The translations under genes were made by a program, and so were the position numbers. From Pseudomonadota bacterium (GTDB taxonomy: Bacteria; Pseudomonadota; Gammaproteobacteria; Steroidobacterales; Steroidobacteraceae), in contig JAKBCE010000150.1 in NCBI GenBank assembly GCA_021808195.1, positions 1 to 6,081 on the forward strand: a DNA stretch of 6,081 nt, written 5' to 3'. The notes beneath the pieces were generated by a model that saw only the letters and a program-made list of their open reading frames with translations, did no database searches and was not told where the DNA came from. Below are positions 1-5,540 of the stretch, in pieces; position 1 is the first letter of the stretch; each line of letters begins with the position of its first letter.

Positions 1-70
1 GCGCCGTGCGCACGCCGCCCACGTGAAGCATGCCGGTGGGACTGGGCGCAAATCGGGTGACGACCGTCAT
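1..70 (-). CDS. gltX: Glutamyl-tRNA synthetase, N-terminal fragment (runs off left edge)
   Basis: Cytoplasmic class I aminoacyl-tRNA synthetase that charges tRNA-Glu with glutamate using ATP. Only the first 23 codons are in the window. Reading leftward from the ATG at 70-68 gives MTVVTRFAPSPTGMLHVGG followed by VRTA. This is the hallmark N terminus of bacterial GluRS: the FAPSPTG stretch, then the ATP-binding 'HIGH' signature, here HVGG at residues 16-19, then the VRTA/ARTA segment. The pattern differs from GlnRS (HIGH followed by AKS) and from the truncated GluQ enzyme (LHFGS), so gltX is the best assignment. The start is fixed by family alignment, as the motif spacing from Met is standard. 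The ribosome site is weak (GAG eight bases upstream). It is transcribed divergently from the WXXGXW gene. Catalytic and anticodon-binding regions lie outside the window. Confidence 0.93.
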   Translation of the reverse strand, partial: MTVVTRFAPSPTGMLHVGGVRTA

Positions 71-102
71 GAGAGCTCGATTGAACTGCCAGGGGGGCGC
101 GC

Positions 103-111
103 ATCGTACCA
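103..111 (-). promoter_or_regulatory. Possible extended -10 promoter for gltX
   Basis: Read on the minus strand, this is TGGTACGAT: a TGn extension followed by TACGAT, which matches the sigma70 -10 consensus at four of six positions. It would place a transcription start near 97 and give a 5' leader of about 27 nt before the gltX ATG at 70. No convincing -35 box lies 16-18 bp upstream, which is tolerable for an extended -10 promoter. The rest of the divergent region (71-294) shows no gene, RNA gene or strong palindrome, and no convincing promoter for the rightward gene. This is a by-eye call. Confidence 0.35.
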
Positions 112-284
112 AGCGGGCCGGAACAAGGCATCCTGCCCGGCGTCACGCACGAATGGTCAACCGGCGAGCAAATCGCGCGTTTTCGGCACCAAAAGCTGCA
201 ATTTCGTTGGCAATCGTGCGATGTGCGAAATTCAGCACCGGTTCAGTGGCAGAGTCTCAGTCTCTTCTTTAAAGAGCATCCTGC

Positions 285-288
285 GGAG
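285..288 (+). promoter_or_regulatory. Ribosome binding site deciding the start of the WXXGXW gene
   Basis: GGAG lies six bases before the ATG at 295. It supports that start over the in-frame ATG at 223. The 24 residues gained by using 223 would place charged and polar sequence in front of what is otherwise a clean signal peptide. Confidence 0.75.
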
Positions 289-294
289 AAGTCC

Positions 295-1518
295 ATGCGC
301 ACCCGAATTCTCGGCTACCTCCTGCCCGCACTGCTGCTGGCGGTCCTGCCGGTGGCTGCGTCGGCGGGCATGTTCATCGGCGTGTCGGTAGACGTTCCGC
401 CGCCGCCGCTTCCCGTCTACGTCCAGCCGCCCTGCCCGCAACCGGGCTTCATCTGGGTCCCCGGGTACTGGGCCTGGGGTCCGTACGGGTATTACTGGGT
501 ACCGGGGACCTGGGTGCTGCCCCCGCAGGTGGGTCTGCTGTGGACGCCCGGCTACTGGGGATGGGATGACGGCGCATACCTCTGGCATACCGGCTACTGG
601 GGACCGCGAGTCGGGTTCTACGGTGGAATCGACTACGGTTTCGGCTATGACGGGGATGGCTTCTACGGCGGCTACTGGCGCGGCGGGATCTTTTTCTACA
701 ACCGCGCGGTCCTGCGCGTCGGGCCAGGCTTTGACGCCGACGCCTACTATCACCGGGAGCCGCGGCGCGTTTTCTACCACCGCGACTTCGATCACGTCAG
801 CTACAACGGGGGCCCCCATGGCATCATGGCCCACCCGACCCGCGAAGATCTGTTCGCCGCGCGCGAGCACCATTTCGCGATGACCCCAGAGCAGCGCCAG
901 CACGTCTTCATGGCCCGCGGTGATCACGTGCTGCGTGCGAATTTCAACCACGGACGCCCCCCCATCGCCGCGACGGTGCGTCCGACCCTGTTCCATGGCC
1001 GCGGCGTACTCGCCGCACGTGCGGCCGGCGGCCCGATGGTGCGTCGCGGCCCCCAGCCGAGGTTCGTGCCCCATCCGGCCGACCGACCCGCCTGGGCTGC
1101 TGCCCGGCGCGACACGGGGCCTCATCCCGGACCCCAGCGCTTCAACGCGGCGCCGCATCCCTGGGCCGGACCCCGCGCGATGCAGCGGCCCGGACCTGGC
1201 GTGTATCGGCAGCCGCCCGCACCGCGCATGCAGTACCGTCCGGCACCCCACTTTCAGGCCCGACCCGCACCGCGCATGCAGTACCGGCCCGCGCCCCGAT
1301 TTCAGCCAAGACCGGCGCCGCGGATGCAGTACCGGCCAGCGCCGCAATACCGTCCGGTTCCGCAATTCCGGCGCGCGCCGCAGTATCACCCTGCGCCGCA
1401 GTATCACCCTGCGCCGCAGTATCATCCTGCGCCGCAGTATCATCCGGGGCCGCAGTTCCATCCTGCGCCGCGGGGCCGCCCGCATCCGGGACCTCGCCGG
1501 CCGCCGCGCTGGCGTTGA
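295..1518 (+). CDS. Exported WXXGXW (YXWVPGXW) repeat protein with Pro/Arg/His/Gln-rich repetitive tail
   Basis: A 407-residue secreted or envelope protein of unknown function. Residues 1-24 form a Sec signal peptide: MRTR, then a Leu/Ala-rich core, ending ASA before G25. No lipobox cysteine is seen at the cleavage site. A Pro-rich stretch (35-50) leads into four W-x-x-G-x-W repeats: WVPGYW 54-59, WVPGTW 68-73, WTPGYW 83-88 and WHTGYW 97-102. A Gly/Tyr/Phe-rich region follows to about residue 145. A His/Arg-rich middle part contains an NHGRPPIAAT-like segment near 218-227, which I recall from other WXXGXW proteins. The tail from about 308 to 390 is made of tandem PAPRMQYRPAP and PAPQYH repeats and ends RPPRWR. 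WXXGXW repeat proteins are common in proteobacterial envelopes, and their biochemical role is not established. The tail is strongly basic and probably disordered. The gene stands alone, with gltX divergent on the left and a convergent neighbour on the right. Confidence 0.9.
   Translation: MRTRILGYLLPALLLAVLPVAASAGMFIGVSVDVPPPPLPVYVQPPCPQPGFIWVPGYWAWGPYGYYWVPGTWVLPPQVGLLWTPGYWGWDDGAYLWHTGYWGPRVGFYGGIDYGFGYDGDGFYGGYWRGGIFFYNRAVLRVGPGFDADAYYHREPRRVFYHRDFDHVSYNGGPHGIMAHPTREDLFAAREHHFAMTPEQRQHVFMARGDHVLRANFNHGRPPIAATVRPTLFHGRGVLAARAAGGPMVRRGPQPRFVPHPADRPAWAAARRDTGPHPGPQRFNAAPHPWAGPRAMQRPGPGVYRQPPAPRMQYRPAPHFQARPAPRMQYRPAPRFQPRPAPRMQYRPAPQYRPVPQFRRAPQYHPAPQYHPAPQYHPAPQYHPGPQFHPAPRGRPHPGPRRPPRWR
1216..1359 (+). 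repeat. 48-bp tandem repeat encoding PAPRMQYRPAPxFQxR, about 2.5-3 copies
   Basis: In-frame units start at 1216, 1264 and 1312. Units one and two match at about 40 of 48 bases by direct comparison. The third matches well over its first half (PAPRMQYRPAP) and then diverges into QYRPV. They correspond to residues 308-355 of the WXXGXW protein. Many differences are at synonymous third positions, so the protein repeat is better kept than the DNA repeat. Confidence 0.85.
1375..1464 (+). repeat. 18-bp tandem repeat encoding (A/G)PQ(Y/F)HP, five copies
   Basis: Units GCGCCGCAGTATCACCCT start at 1375, 1393, 1411, 1429 and 1447. Copies one and two are identical, copy three has one change (CAC to CAT), copy four one more, and copy five about three. 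They encode residues 361-390 of the WXXGXW protein. Because 18 is a multiple of three, gain or loss of units would change tail length without shifting frame. The near identity suggests recent expansion. Confidence 0.92.
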
Positions 1519-1521
1519 GGC

Positions 1522-2031
1522 TCACGCGCCCGGCGCCATGTGCCGGGCGCTTTCCCGCACGCCGGCCAGCCGCGCCGCGACCGCCACGATGAGTCCGAAC
1601 AACACCATGGCCAGCAGGTTCTCGAGCCGTTTCAGCGGCTCTGCGGGCGGGCCGAATGGCGCCGCCGAGAGCGGTACCACCACGTAATTCATCACCCCGT
1701 AGATGACGAACCCGTAGGCGGACCCGCCGCCGAGCGGATGTCGGCCAAGGCTCGGCCAGCGCAAGATGGCGGTCACGTAGACACCCGCGATCACCAGCGC
1801 CATCGCCCATTGCAGGAGCAACCCGGCAAGTGCCGCCCCAAGTCCGTCATGAAACGCACGGGCACCGAGGACACCGCTCGCAATCGCCTGCAGAATGACA
1901 TGTGGGGGCAGGGAGTTGATCCAGCATGCCGAGCCGATATCAACCGTACCGGCGATCCAGCCGCCGCTCAGCACGGCAAGCAGCACCGTGGTACGGGCCG
2001 GTGGACCCGACACCTGATCCGACTCGACCAT
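1522..2031 (-). CDS. Conserved-type hypothetical integral membrane protein, four predicted helices
   Basis: A 169-residue protein; I cannot assign a function. Four hydrophobic segments are visible: about 15-36 (TVLLAVLSGGWIAGTVDIGS), 62-90 (Ala/Leu-rich, with LLLQWAMALVIAGVYV), 103-122 (SAYGFVIYGVMNYVVVPLSA) and 137-158 (LENLLAMVLFGLIVAVAARL). Asp31 in the first helix, the ILQAIASG stretch at 46-53 and GVMNYVVVPLS at 112-122 look like family signatures. They resemble uncharacterised proteobacterial inner-membrane proteins I recall, but that is memory and not a search. The start at 2031 was chosen over upstream starts because GGGGGAG lies about six bases before the ATG, a plausible promoter sits just upstream, and the N-terminal extension would be hydrophilic and Arg-rich. 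The stop converges on the WXXGXW gene with a 3-bp gap. The divergent neighbour is the ccmI-like gene. Confidence 0.82.
   Translation of the reverse strand: MVESDQVSGPPARTTVLLAVLSGGWIAGTVDIGSACWINSLPPHVILQAIASGVLGARAFHDGLGAALAGLLLQWAMALVIAGVYVTAILRWPSLGRHPLGGGSAYGFVIYGVMNYVVVPLSAAPFGPPAEPLKRLENLLAMVLFGLIVAVAARLAGVRESARHMAPGA
1526..1553 (+). terminator. Perfect 9-bp hairpin, likely terminator of the WXXGXW gene
   Basis: GCGCCCGGC at 1526-1534 and its exact reverse complement GCCGGGCGC at 1542-1550 enclose a 7-base loop, followed on the plus strand by TTT (1551-1553). It starts 7 bases after the WXXGXW stop codon. It lies entirely within the last codons of the convergent membrane-protein gene, encoding its C-terminal residues around HMAPGA. 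The T tract is short, so termination on the plus strand may be inefficient or need help. In the minus direction no T tract follows the hairpin. Confidence 0.65.
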
Positions 2032-2060
2032 GCGCTCTCCCCCATCGCCTCTGCCCCCTG

Positions 2061-2089
2061 AGTATCCGACTGGTCCTGCGAATAGGCAA
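2061..2089 (-). promoter_or_regulatory. Candidate sigma70-type promoter for the membrane-protein gene
   Basis: On the minus strand TTGCCT (2089-2084) and GATACT (2066-2061) are separated by exactly 17 bases. Each matches its consensus hexamer at four of six positions. The predicted start near 2054 would leave a leader of about 23 nt carrying the GGGGGAG ribosome site before the ATG at 2031. It lies in the divergent region shared with the ccmI-like gene. No equally good plus-strand promoter was found there. Confidence 0.5.
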
Positions 2090-2116
2090 TTTTGCGTATG
2101 GAGCACGTGCCGACCG

Positions 2117-2188
2117 ATGACCAAACTCAATCTTCCGCGCGATGCGGCGGCGCGGAAAGTCCGGGACATGTCGACGCCGCTCACTTGA
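2117..2188 (+). CDS. Doubtful 23-codon micro-ORF upstream of the ccmI-like gene
   Basis: ATG at 2117 opens a 23-residue frame beginning MTKLNLPRDAAARK and ending TPLT, with TGA at 2186-2188, only 18 bases before the ccmI-like ATG. A GGAG at 2100-2103 is rather far (13 bases) from the start. The composition is charged and hydrophilic, with no signal or membrane segment. It could be a short leader or translational-coupling ORF, a remnant of a lost gene, or chance. I do not recognise it, and it overlaps no other supported gene. Confidence 0.2.
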   Translation: MTKLNLPRDAAARKVRDMSTPLT

Positions 2189-2196
2189 ACTCCCCG

Positions 2197-2201
2197 AGGA
2201 G
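2197..2201 (+). promoter_or_regulatory. Ribosome binding site deciding the ccmI-like start
   Basis: AGGAG ends five bases before the ATG at 2207. The alternative in-frame GTG at 2201 would overlap this site, so ATG 2207 is the better start and the protein loses two residues relative to the longer reading. Confidence 0.8.
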
Positions 2202-2206
2202 TGCCG

Positions 2207-3205
2207 ATGGCCCTGGTCGCCCTGCTCGTCCCAGTGCTCGTGTTGTGTGCCGGCGCGCTGCTCGCGGCGTACTGGCTGCGCCAGCGGCCTGCACTGAGAA
2301 CCCTGGTGTGGGTCGTGTTCGCCTGCATCGCCATTCTGACGATCGGCGCGACCCTCCTGTACACATCGCTCAGTCAAGGCTCAGCGCGCACGTCCGGGAC
2401 AGCCCGCTCGCCGCAAGCGATGGTCGCGACACTGGCGAGTCAATTGCGCGCGCAGCCGAACGACCTGAACGGCTGGATGATGCTTGGACGCTCCTACTTG
2501 GTGCTGAAGGACTATCCGCTCGCAGCGCATGCCTATGGGGAGGCCGTGCGGCTCTCCCCCGAAAACACCCAGGCCCTGCTCGGGGAAGCGCAGGCGCTGA
2601 TGCTGACCCAGCAGCACGCGCTGACGGGGCACGCCGGTGATCTGGTCGAACGAGCGCTGGCGCACGCTCCGAATGATCCGCAGGCTCTGTTCTTCGGCGC
2701 AGTCGTCGCGTTGCATCGCGGCGAGTGGGTGCTGGCGCGACGCCGCTTCACGCGAGTCCTCGCGCTCGCACCGCCGCCCGACATACGCCACATCGTCACG
2801 CAGCAGCTTGCCGCCATTGACCAGCACCTCGGTACGAAAACACCGATATCCCCGTCAGCCGGCTCAGCCGTGATCCGGGTCCGATTGGAATTGTCCCCTG
2901 CGCTCGCCCATGCCGCCCCGCACTCGGCGCCCCTGTTTGTGTTCGTGCGTGATCCGCACCACCCCGGACCGCCCCTGGCCGTCAAGCGCCTGCTAAGCGA
3001 ATTTCCGCAGACCGTCGTGCTGCGCCCGACCGATGCCATGGTCGCGGGTCTCGCCTTTCGCGCCGGAGAGCGAGTCGAAGTCATCGCAAGGATCGCACCG
3101 ACCGGGGATCCGCTGAATCGGCGCGGCGACCTGTCCGGACAGACGCGCTACCGCGTCGGGCGCGACGGACTGGCCAAAATCCGCATCGATCACGTCACCC
3201 GTTGA
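2207..3205 (+). CDS. ccmI: CcmI/CycH-like cytochrome c maturation TPR protein
   Basis: A 332-residue membrane-anchored protein of the CcmI/CycH family, which in System I cytochrome c biogenesis chaperones apocytochrome c in the periplasm for heme ligation by CcmF/H. Two hydrophobic segments (about 5-24 and 32-54) sit at the N terminus with a short loop (YWLRQRPALR), followed by a polar linker. A TPR region runs from about 72 to 190; the stretch NDLNGWMMLGRSYLVLKDYP (85-104) is typical of CcmI, and a further TPR is seen around 156-189 (NDPQALFFGAVVALHRGEW). The C-terminal domain (about 221-318) carries LFVFVRDP, PLAVKRL, the TDAMVAG segment, VEVIARI and GDLSGQ, all typical of CcmI C termini. 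No ccmA-H genes are in view, so the role in cytochrome c maturation is inferred from family. A dedicated chaperone for another exported protein is an alternative. It converges with hypF, with a 4-bp gap. Confidence 0.83.
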   Translation: MALVALLVPVLVLCAGALLAAYWLRQRPALRTLVWVVFACIAILTIGATLLYTSLSQGSARTSGTARSPQAMVATLASQLRAQPNDLNGWMMLGRSYLVLKDYPLAAHAYGEAVRLSPENTQALLGEAQALMLTQQHALTGHAGDLVERALAHAPNDPQALFFGAVVALHRGEWVLARRRFTRVLALAPPPDIRHIVTQQLAAIDQHLGTKTPISPSAGSAVIRVRLELSPALAHAAPHSAPLFVFVRDPHHPGPPLAVKRLLSEFPQTVVLRPTDAMVAGLAFRAGERVEVIARIAPTGDPLNRRGDLSGQTRYRVGRDGLAKIRIDHVTR

Positions 3206-3209
3206 TGGG

Positions 3210-5540
3210 TCAGCCGGGGGACGCCCGGACTTCCGTACCGGCGCGCCCGGCCAGGCGTAATCTGCCGGCAAACTCGATGACCTGACCGAAACTCAAACCG
3301 CCGTCATTGCAGGGCACCTGCTCGTTGAGACAGACACGCAATCCCTCTTCGGCCAGGGCGCACTGGGCGAGCTCGACCAGCAGCGCGTTCTGAAACACCC
3401 CGCCCGTCAATCCGACGCGCCCGAACCCCTCGGCCTTCAGCGCCCGGGCCACGGCTGCGATGCCTGCCGCCAGCGCGACATGAAAATCGTAGGCGGCACG
3501 CGCCGCATCTGCGGGCGCTGACAGCAGCGGCTCGACGAGCGGCTGCCAGTCAAGTCGCAATACCCCGGTTGCATCGGTCAGCAGGCGTGGCTGCGGGTAC
3601 GGACGATCCTGGATGCCGGCGAGCGCTCCGCGCCGCGCCAGCGCCTCGAACCGCATCGGCGCCTCGCCCTCGTAGCTCGTCACATCGACACCGAGCAGCA
3701 GCGCAGCCGCCGCATCGAACAGGCGACCGGCAGCACTCGTCAACGGCGCGTTGAGCCCGGCGCACCAGGCCTCGTGCACTACGCCGTCCTCGTCTCGCCC
3801 CGGTAGACGTACACCGAGTTCCCAGCAGATGCCGGCAGCGCTGCGCCACGGTTCGCGCGATGCGCGTTCCCCGCCGGGCAGCCGGAACGGTCGCAGGCTC
3901 GCTCGGCGGCGCCACTGGCCGGGCGTGCCGCTGAACACCTCTGCGCCCCAGAGCGTGCCGTCCTCCCCGAGTCCGGTTCCGTCCCAGGCAAACACCAACA
4001 TCGGATCTTCGGGATCGTGCTCGGCAGCAAGTCCCGACGCATGTGCGCGGTGATGCGCGACCGCGCTCACCGGCAGTCCCGCCGAGGCGGCCCAGCGGCT
4101 CGCGGCATAGTCCGGGTGCGCATCGCAGATGAGCTGCGCGGCGCGTACGCCATACAGCCGCTGCAGATCCTCGATGACCTGCTGAAACACCTCCACGCTG
4201 CGCGCGCTGGCGAGATCGCCGATGTGCGGGGAGATCACCACACGGCGCTCCCACGCGAGCGCCACGGTCACCTTCTGTTGACCGCCCGTGGCGAGCACCG
4301 GACGGTCGAGGCGCCAGGGCAGCGAGCGCTCCACGGGGCCCAGTCCCCGACCGATCCGCACCGTGCGCACCCGTCCGAGCGCCGTGCGCACCACGGAGTC
4401 GTCCGCCGGACGTGCGATCGGGCGGTTGTGGTGCAAGAGGGCATCCGTCACGGTGCGCAAATGACGAGTTGCCCTCGCCGGATCGGTGATGACCGGCTCG
4501 CCACTGAGATTGCCGGACGTCGCCACGACCGGGCCGCCGAGGTCCCCGAGCAGCAAGTGATGCAGCGGACTGTAGGGCAGCAGCACGCCGATCTCCCCGA
4601 GCCCAGGTGCGATGCGCTCAGCGAGCGCAGCCGAAGCTCGGCGTCGCGCCAGGACGATGGGCCGAGCCGGTGAGCGCAGTTGCTGCGCCTCGTCGACGGA
4701 CAGTTCGACATCGCGCCGGACGCAGTCGAGGCCGTCTTCGCCCTCTTGCGGATACATGACGGCCAGCGGCTTGGCGGGCCGGTGCTTGCGTTCTCGCAGC
4801 AGCGCGACGGCCCTCTCATTGCGCGCATCGCAGAGCAGGTGATAACCCCCGACACCCTTCACTGCAACCACCGCACCGGTCCTCAACAGTGCCACCGTGC
4901 GCGCAATCGCGTCCTCTGCGCGCACGGTCCGGGCGCCGGGCTCCTCCAGCCAGAGCGCAGGACCGCACTGTGCACACGCGAGCGGCTCGGCATGAAATCG
5001 CCGGTCATCCACCTTGCCGTACTCCGCGGCGCATTGCGGGCACAACGGAAAGCCGGCCATCGTCGTGTGCATCCGGTCGTAAGGGAGCGCCTCGATGAGC
5101 GTGTAGCGCGGGCCGCACTGTGTGCAGTTGATGAAGGGATAGCGGTAGCGGCGGTCGCGCGGATCGGTGAGCTCGACGAGACACTCTGCACAGGTGAAGG
5201 AGTCCGGCGGCACGAACACCTCGGCCGAGACACCGCCGGCGCTCGCCAGGATCGAAAAGCCACTCTCTGGCGCCTGCGCCACGGATTCCCTCGCGCTCAG
5301 GTGCGGCCGGGACAGCGACGGGGCACGCTCGAGCAATGCGCGCTCGAATCGCTCGAGCACGTCACTCGGTGCGCGCGCGAGGATTTCCACCTCACCCTGC
5401 AGGTTGCGCACGCTGCCGGCGACGCCAAACTCCTGCGCAAGCCGATACACGAACGGACGAAACCCGACCCCCTGAACATGTCCGCTCAGGCGCAGCCGCC
5501 AGGTGGTGTGCGCGGGCTCAGATCGCGTGCTGGTGGCCAT
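3210..5540 (-). CDS. hypF: NiFe-hydrogenase maturation carbamoyltransferase HypF
   Basis: A 776-residue, full-length cytoplasmic enzyme that converts carbamoyl phosphate and ATP to carbamoyl adenylate and passes the carbamoyl group to the HypE C-terminal cysteine, the source of the CN ligands of the NiFe site. An acylphosphatase domain spans about 13-100, with GHVQGVGFRPF (Arg28) and Asn46. Zinc-finger cysteines 117/120, 139/142, 167/170 and 189/192 match CX2CX18CX2CX24CX2CX18CX2C exactly. The YrdC-like domain spans about 205-395 (KGVGGYHLLCDA, RKHRPAKPLAVM, TSGNLSGEP). The Kae1-like domain spans about 413-765 (HHRAH 496-500, WDGTG 519-523, GGVFQN 713-718, NDGGLSFGQ 745-753). Every expected motif is present, so the enzyme appears intact. 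ATG 5540 was chosen because the acylphosphatase motif then sits at the usual distance; the longer Arg-rich extension would lie inside hypB. The ribosome site is weak, and the 23-bp overlap with hypB suggests translational coupling. It is the last gene of the operon. Confidence 0.97.
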   Translation of the reverse strand: MATSTRSEPAHTTWRLRLSGHVQGVGFRPFVYRLAQEFGVAGSVRNLQGEVEILARAPSDVLERFERALLERAPSLSRPHLSARESVAQAPESGFSILASAGGVSAEVFVPPDSFTCAECLVELTDPRDRRYRYPFINCTQCGPRYTLIEALPYDRMHTTMAGFPLCPQCAAEYGKVDDRRFHAEPLACAQCGPALWLEEPGARTVRAEDAIARTVALLRTGAVVAVKGVGGYHLLCDARNERAVALLRERKHRPAKPLAVMYPQEGEDGLDCVRRDVELSVDEAQQLRSPARPIVLARRRASAALAERIAPGLGEIGVLLPYSPLHHLLLGDLGGPVVATSGNLSGEPVITDPARATRHLRTVTDALLHHNRPIARPADDSVVRTALGRVRTVRIGRGLGPVERSLPWRLDRPVLATGGQQKVTVALAWERRVVISPHIGDLASARSVEVFQQVIEDLQRLYGVRAAQLICDAHPDYAASRWAASAGLPVSAVAHHRAHASGLAAEHDPEDPMLVFAWDGTGLGEDGTLWGAEVFSGTPGQWRRRASLRPFRLPGGERASREPWRSAAGICWELGVRLPGRDEDGVVHEAWCAGLNAPLTSAAGRLFDAAAALLLGVDVTSYEGEAPMRFEALARRGALAGIQDRPYPQPRLLTDATGVLRLDWQPLVEPLLSAPADAARAAYDFHVALAAGIAAVARALKAEGFGRVGLTGGVFQNALLVELAQCALAEEGLRVCLNEQVPCNDGGLSFGQVIEFAGRLRLAGRAGTEVRASPG

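Noticed and set aside
242..273. Promoter for the WXXGXW gene using TTTAAA at 268-273 as -10
   Set aside because: No -35-like hexamer lies 16-18 bp upstream, and the start would leave too short a leader to be persuasive. The CTCTT/AAGAG mini-palindrome here is only five base pairs.
23..391. Rightward frames at 23-391 and 30-272
   Set aside because: They overlap the gltX start and the WXXGXW signal peptide in other frames and show no family features.
1216..1464. Tandem repeats as a CRISPR array
   Set aside because: Units are contiguous without spacers, are in frame, and encode a regular peptide repeat.
232..1485. 417-codon open frame antisense to the WXXGXW gene
   Set aside because: Arg/Pro/Val-rich shadow frame arising from GC-rich repeats on the other strand. 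It has no recognisable domain and runs opposite a gene with a signal peptide, clear family motifs and a ribosome site.
1142..1810. 222-codon minus-strand frame with AAQDDTAAQGD-like repeats
   Set aside because: It is the antisense reading of the 18-bp repeat array, crossing two real genes in another frame. The repeats are a by-product of the PAPQYH coding repeat.
2032..2364. 111-residue N-terminal extension of the membrane protein
   Set aside because: It overlaps the divergent ccmI-like gene's start, is hydrophilic and Arg-rich, and ATG 2031 has a good ribosome site and an upstream promoter.
3214..3228. CCGGG/CCCGG stem as a terminator for the ccmI-like gene
   Set aside because: Only five base pairs, no following T tract, and located in conserved-frame hypF codons; too common in GC-rich DNA.
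4017..4673. 218-codon plus-strand frame opposite the hypF YrdC and Kae1 regions
   Set aside because: Same reasoning: a shadow of hypF with no plausible ribosome site or domain.
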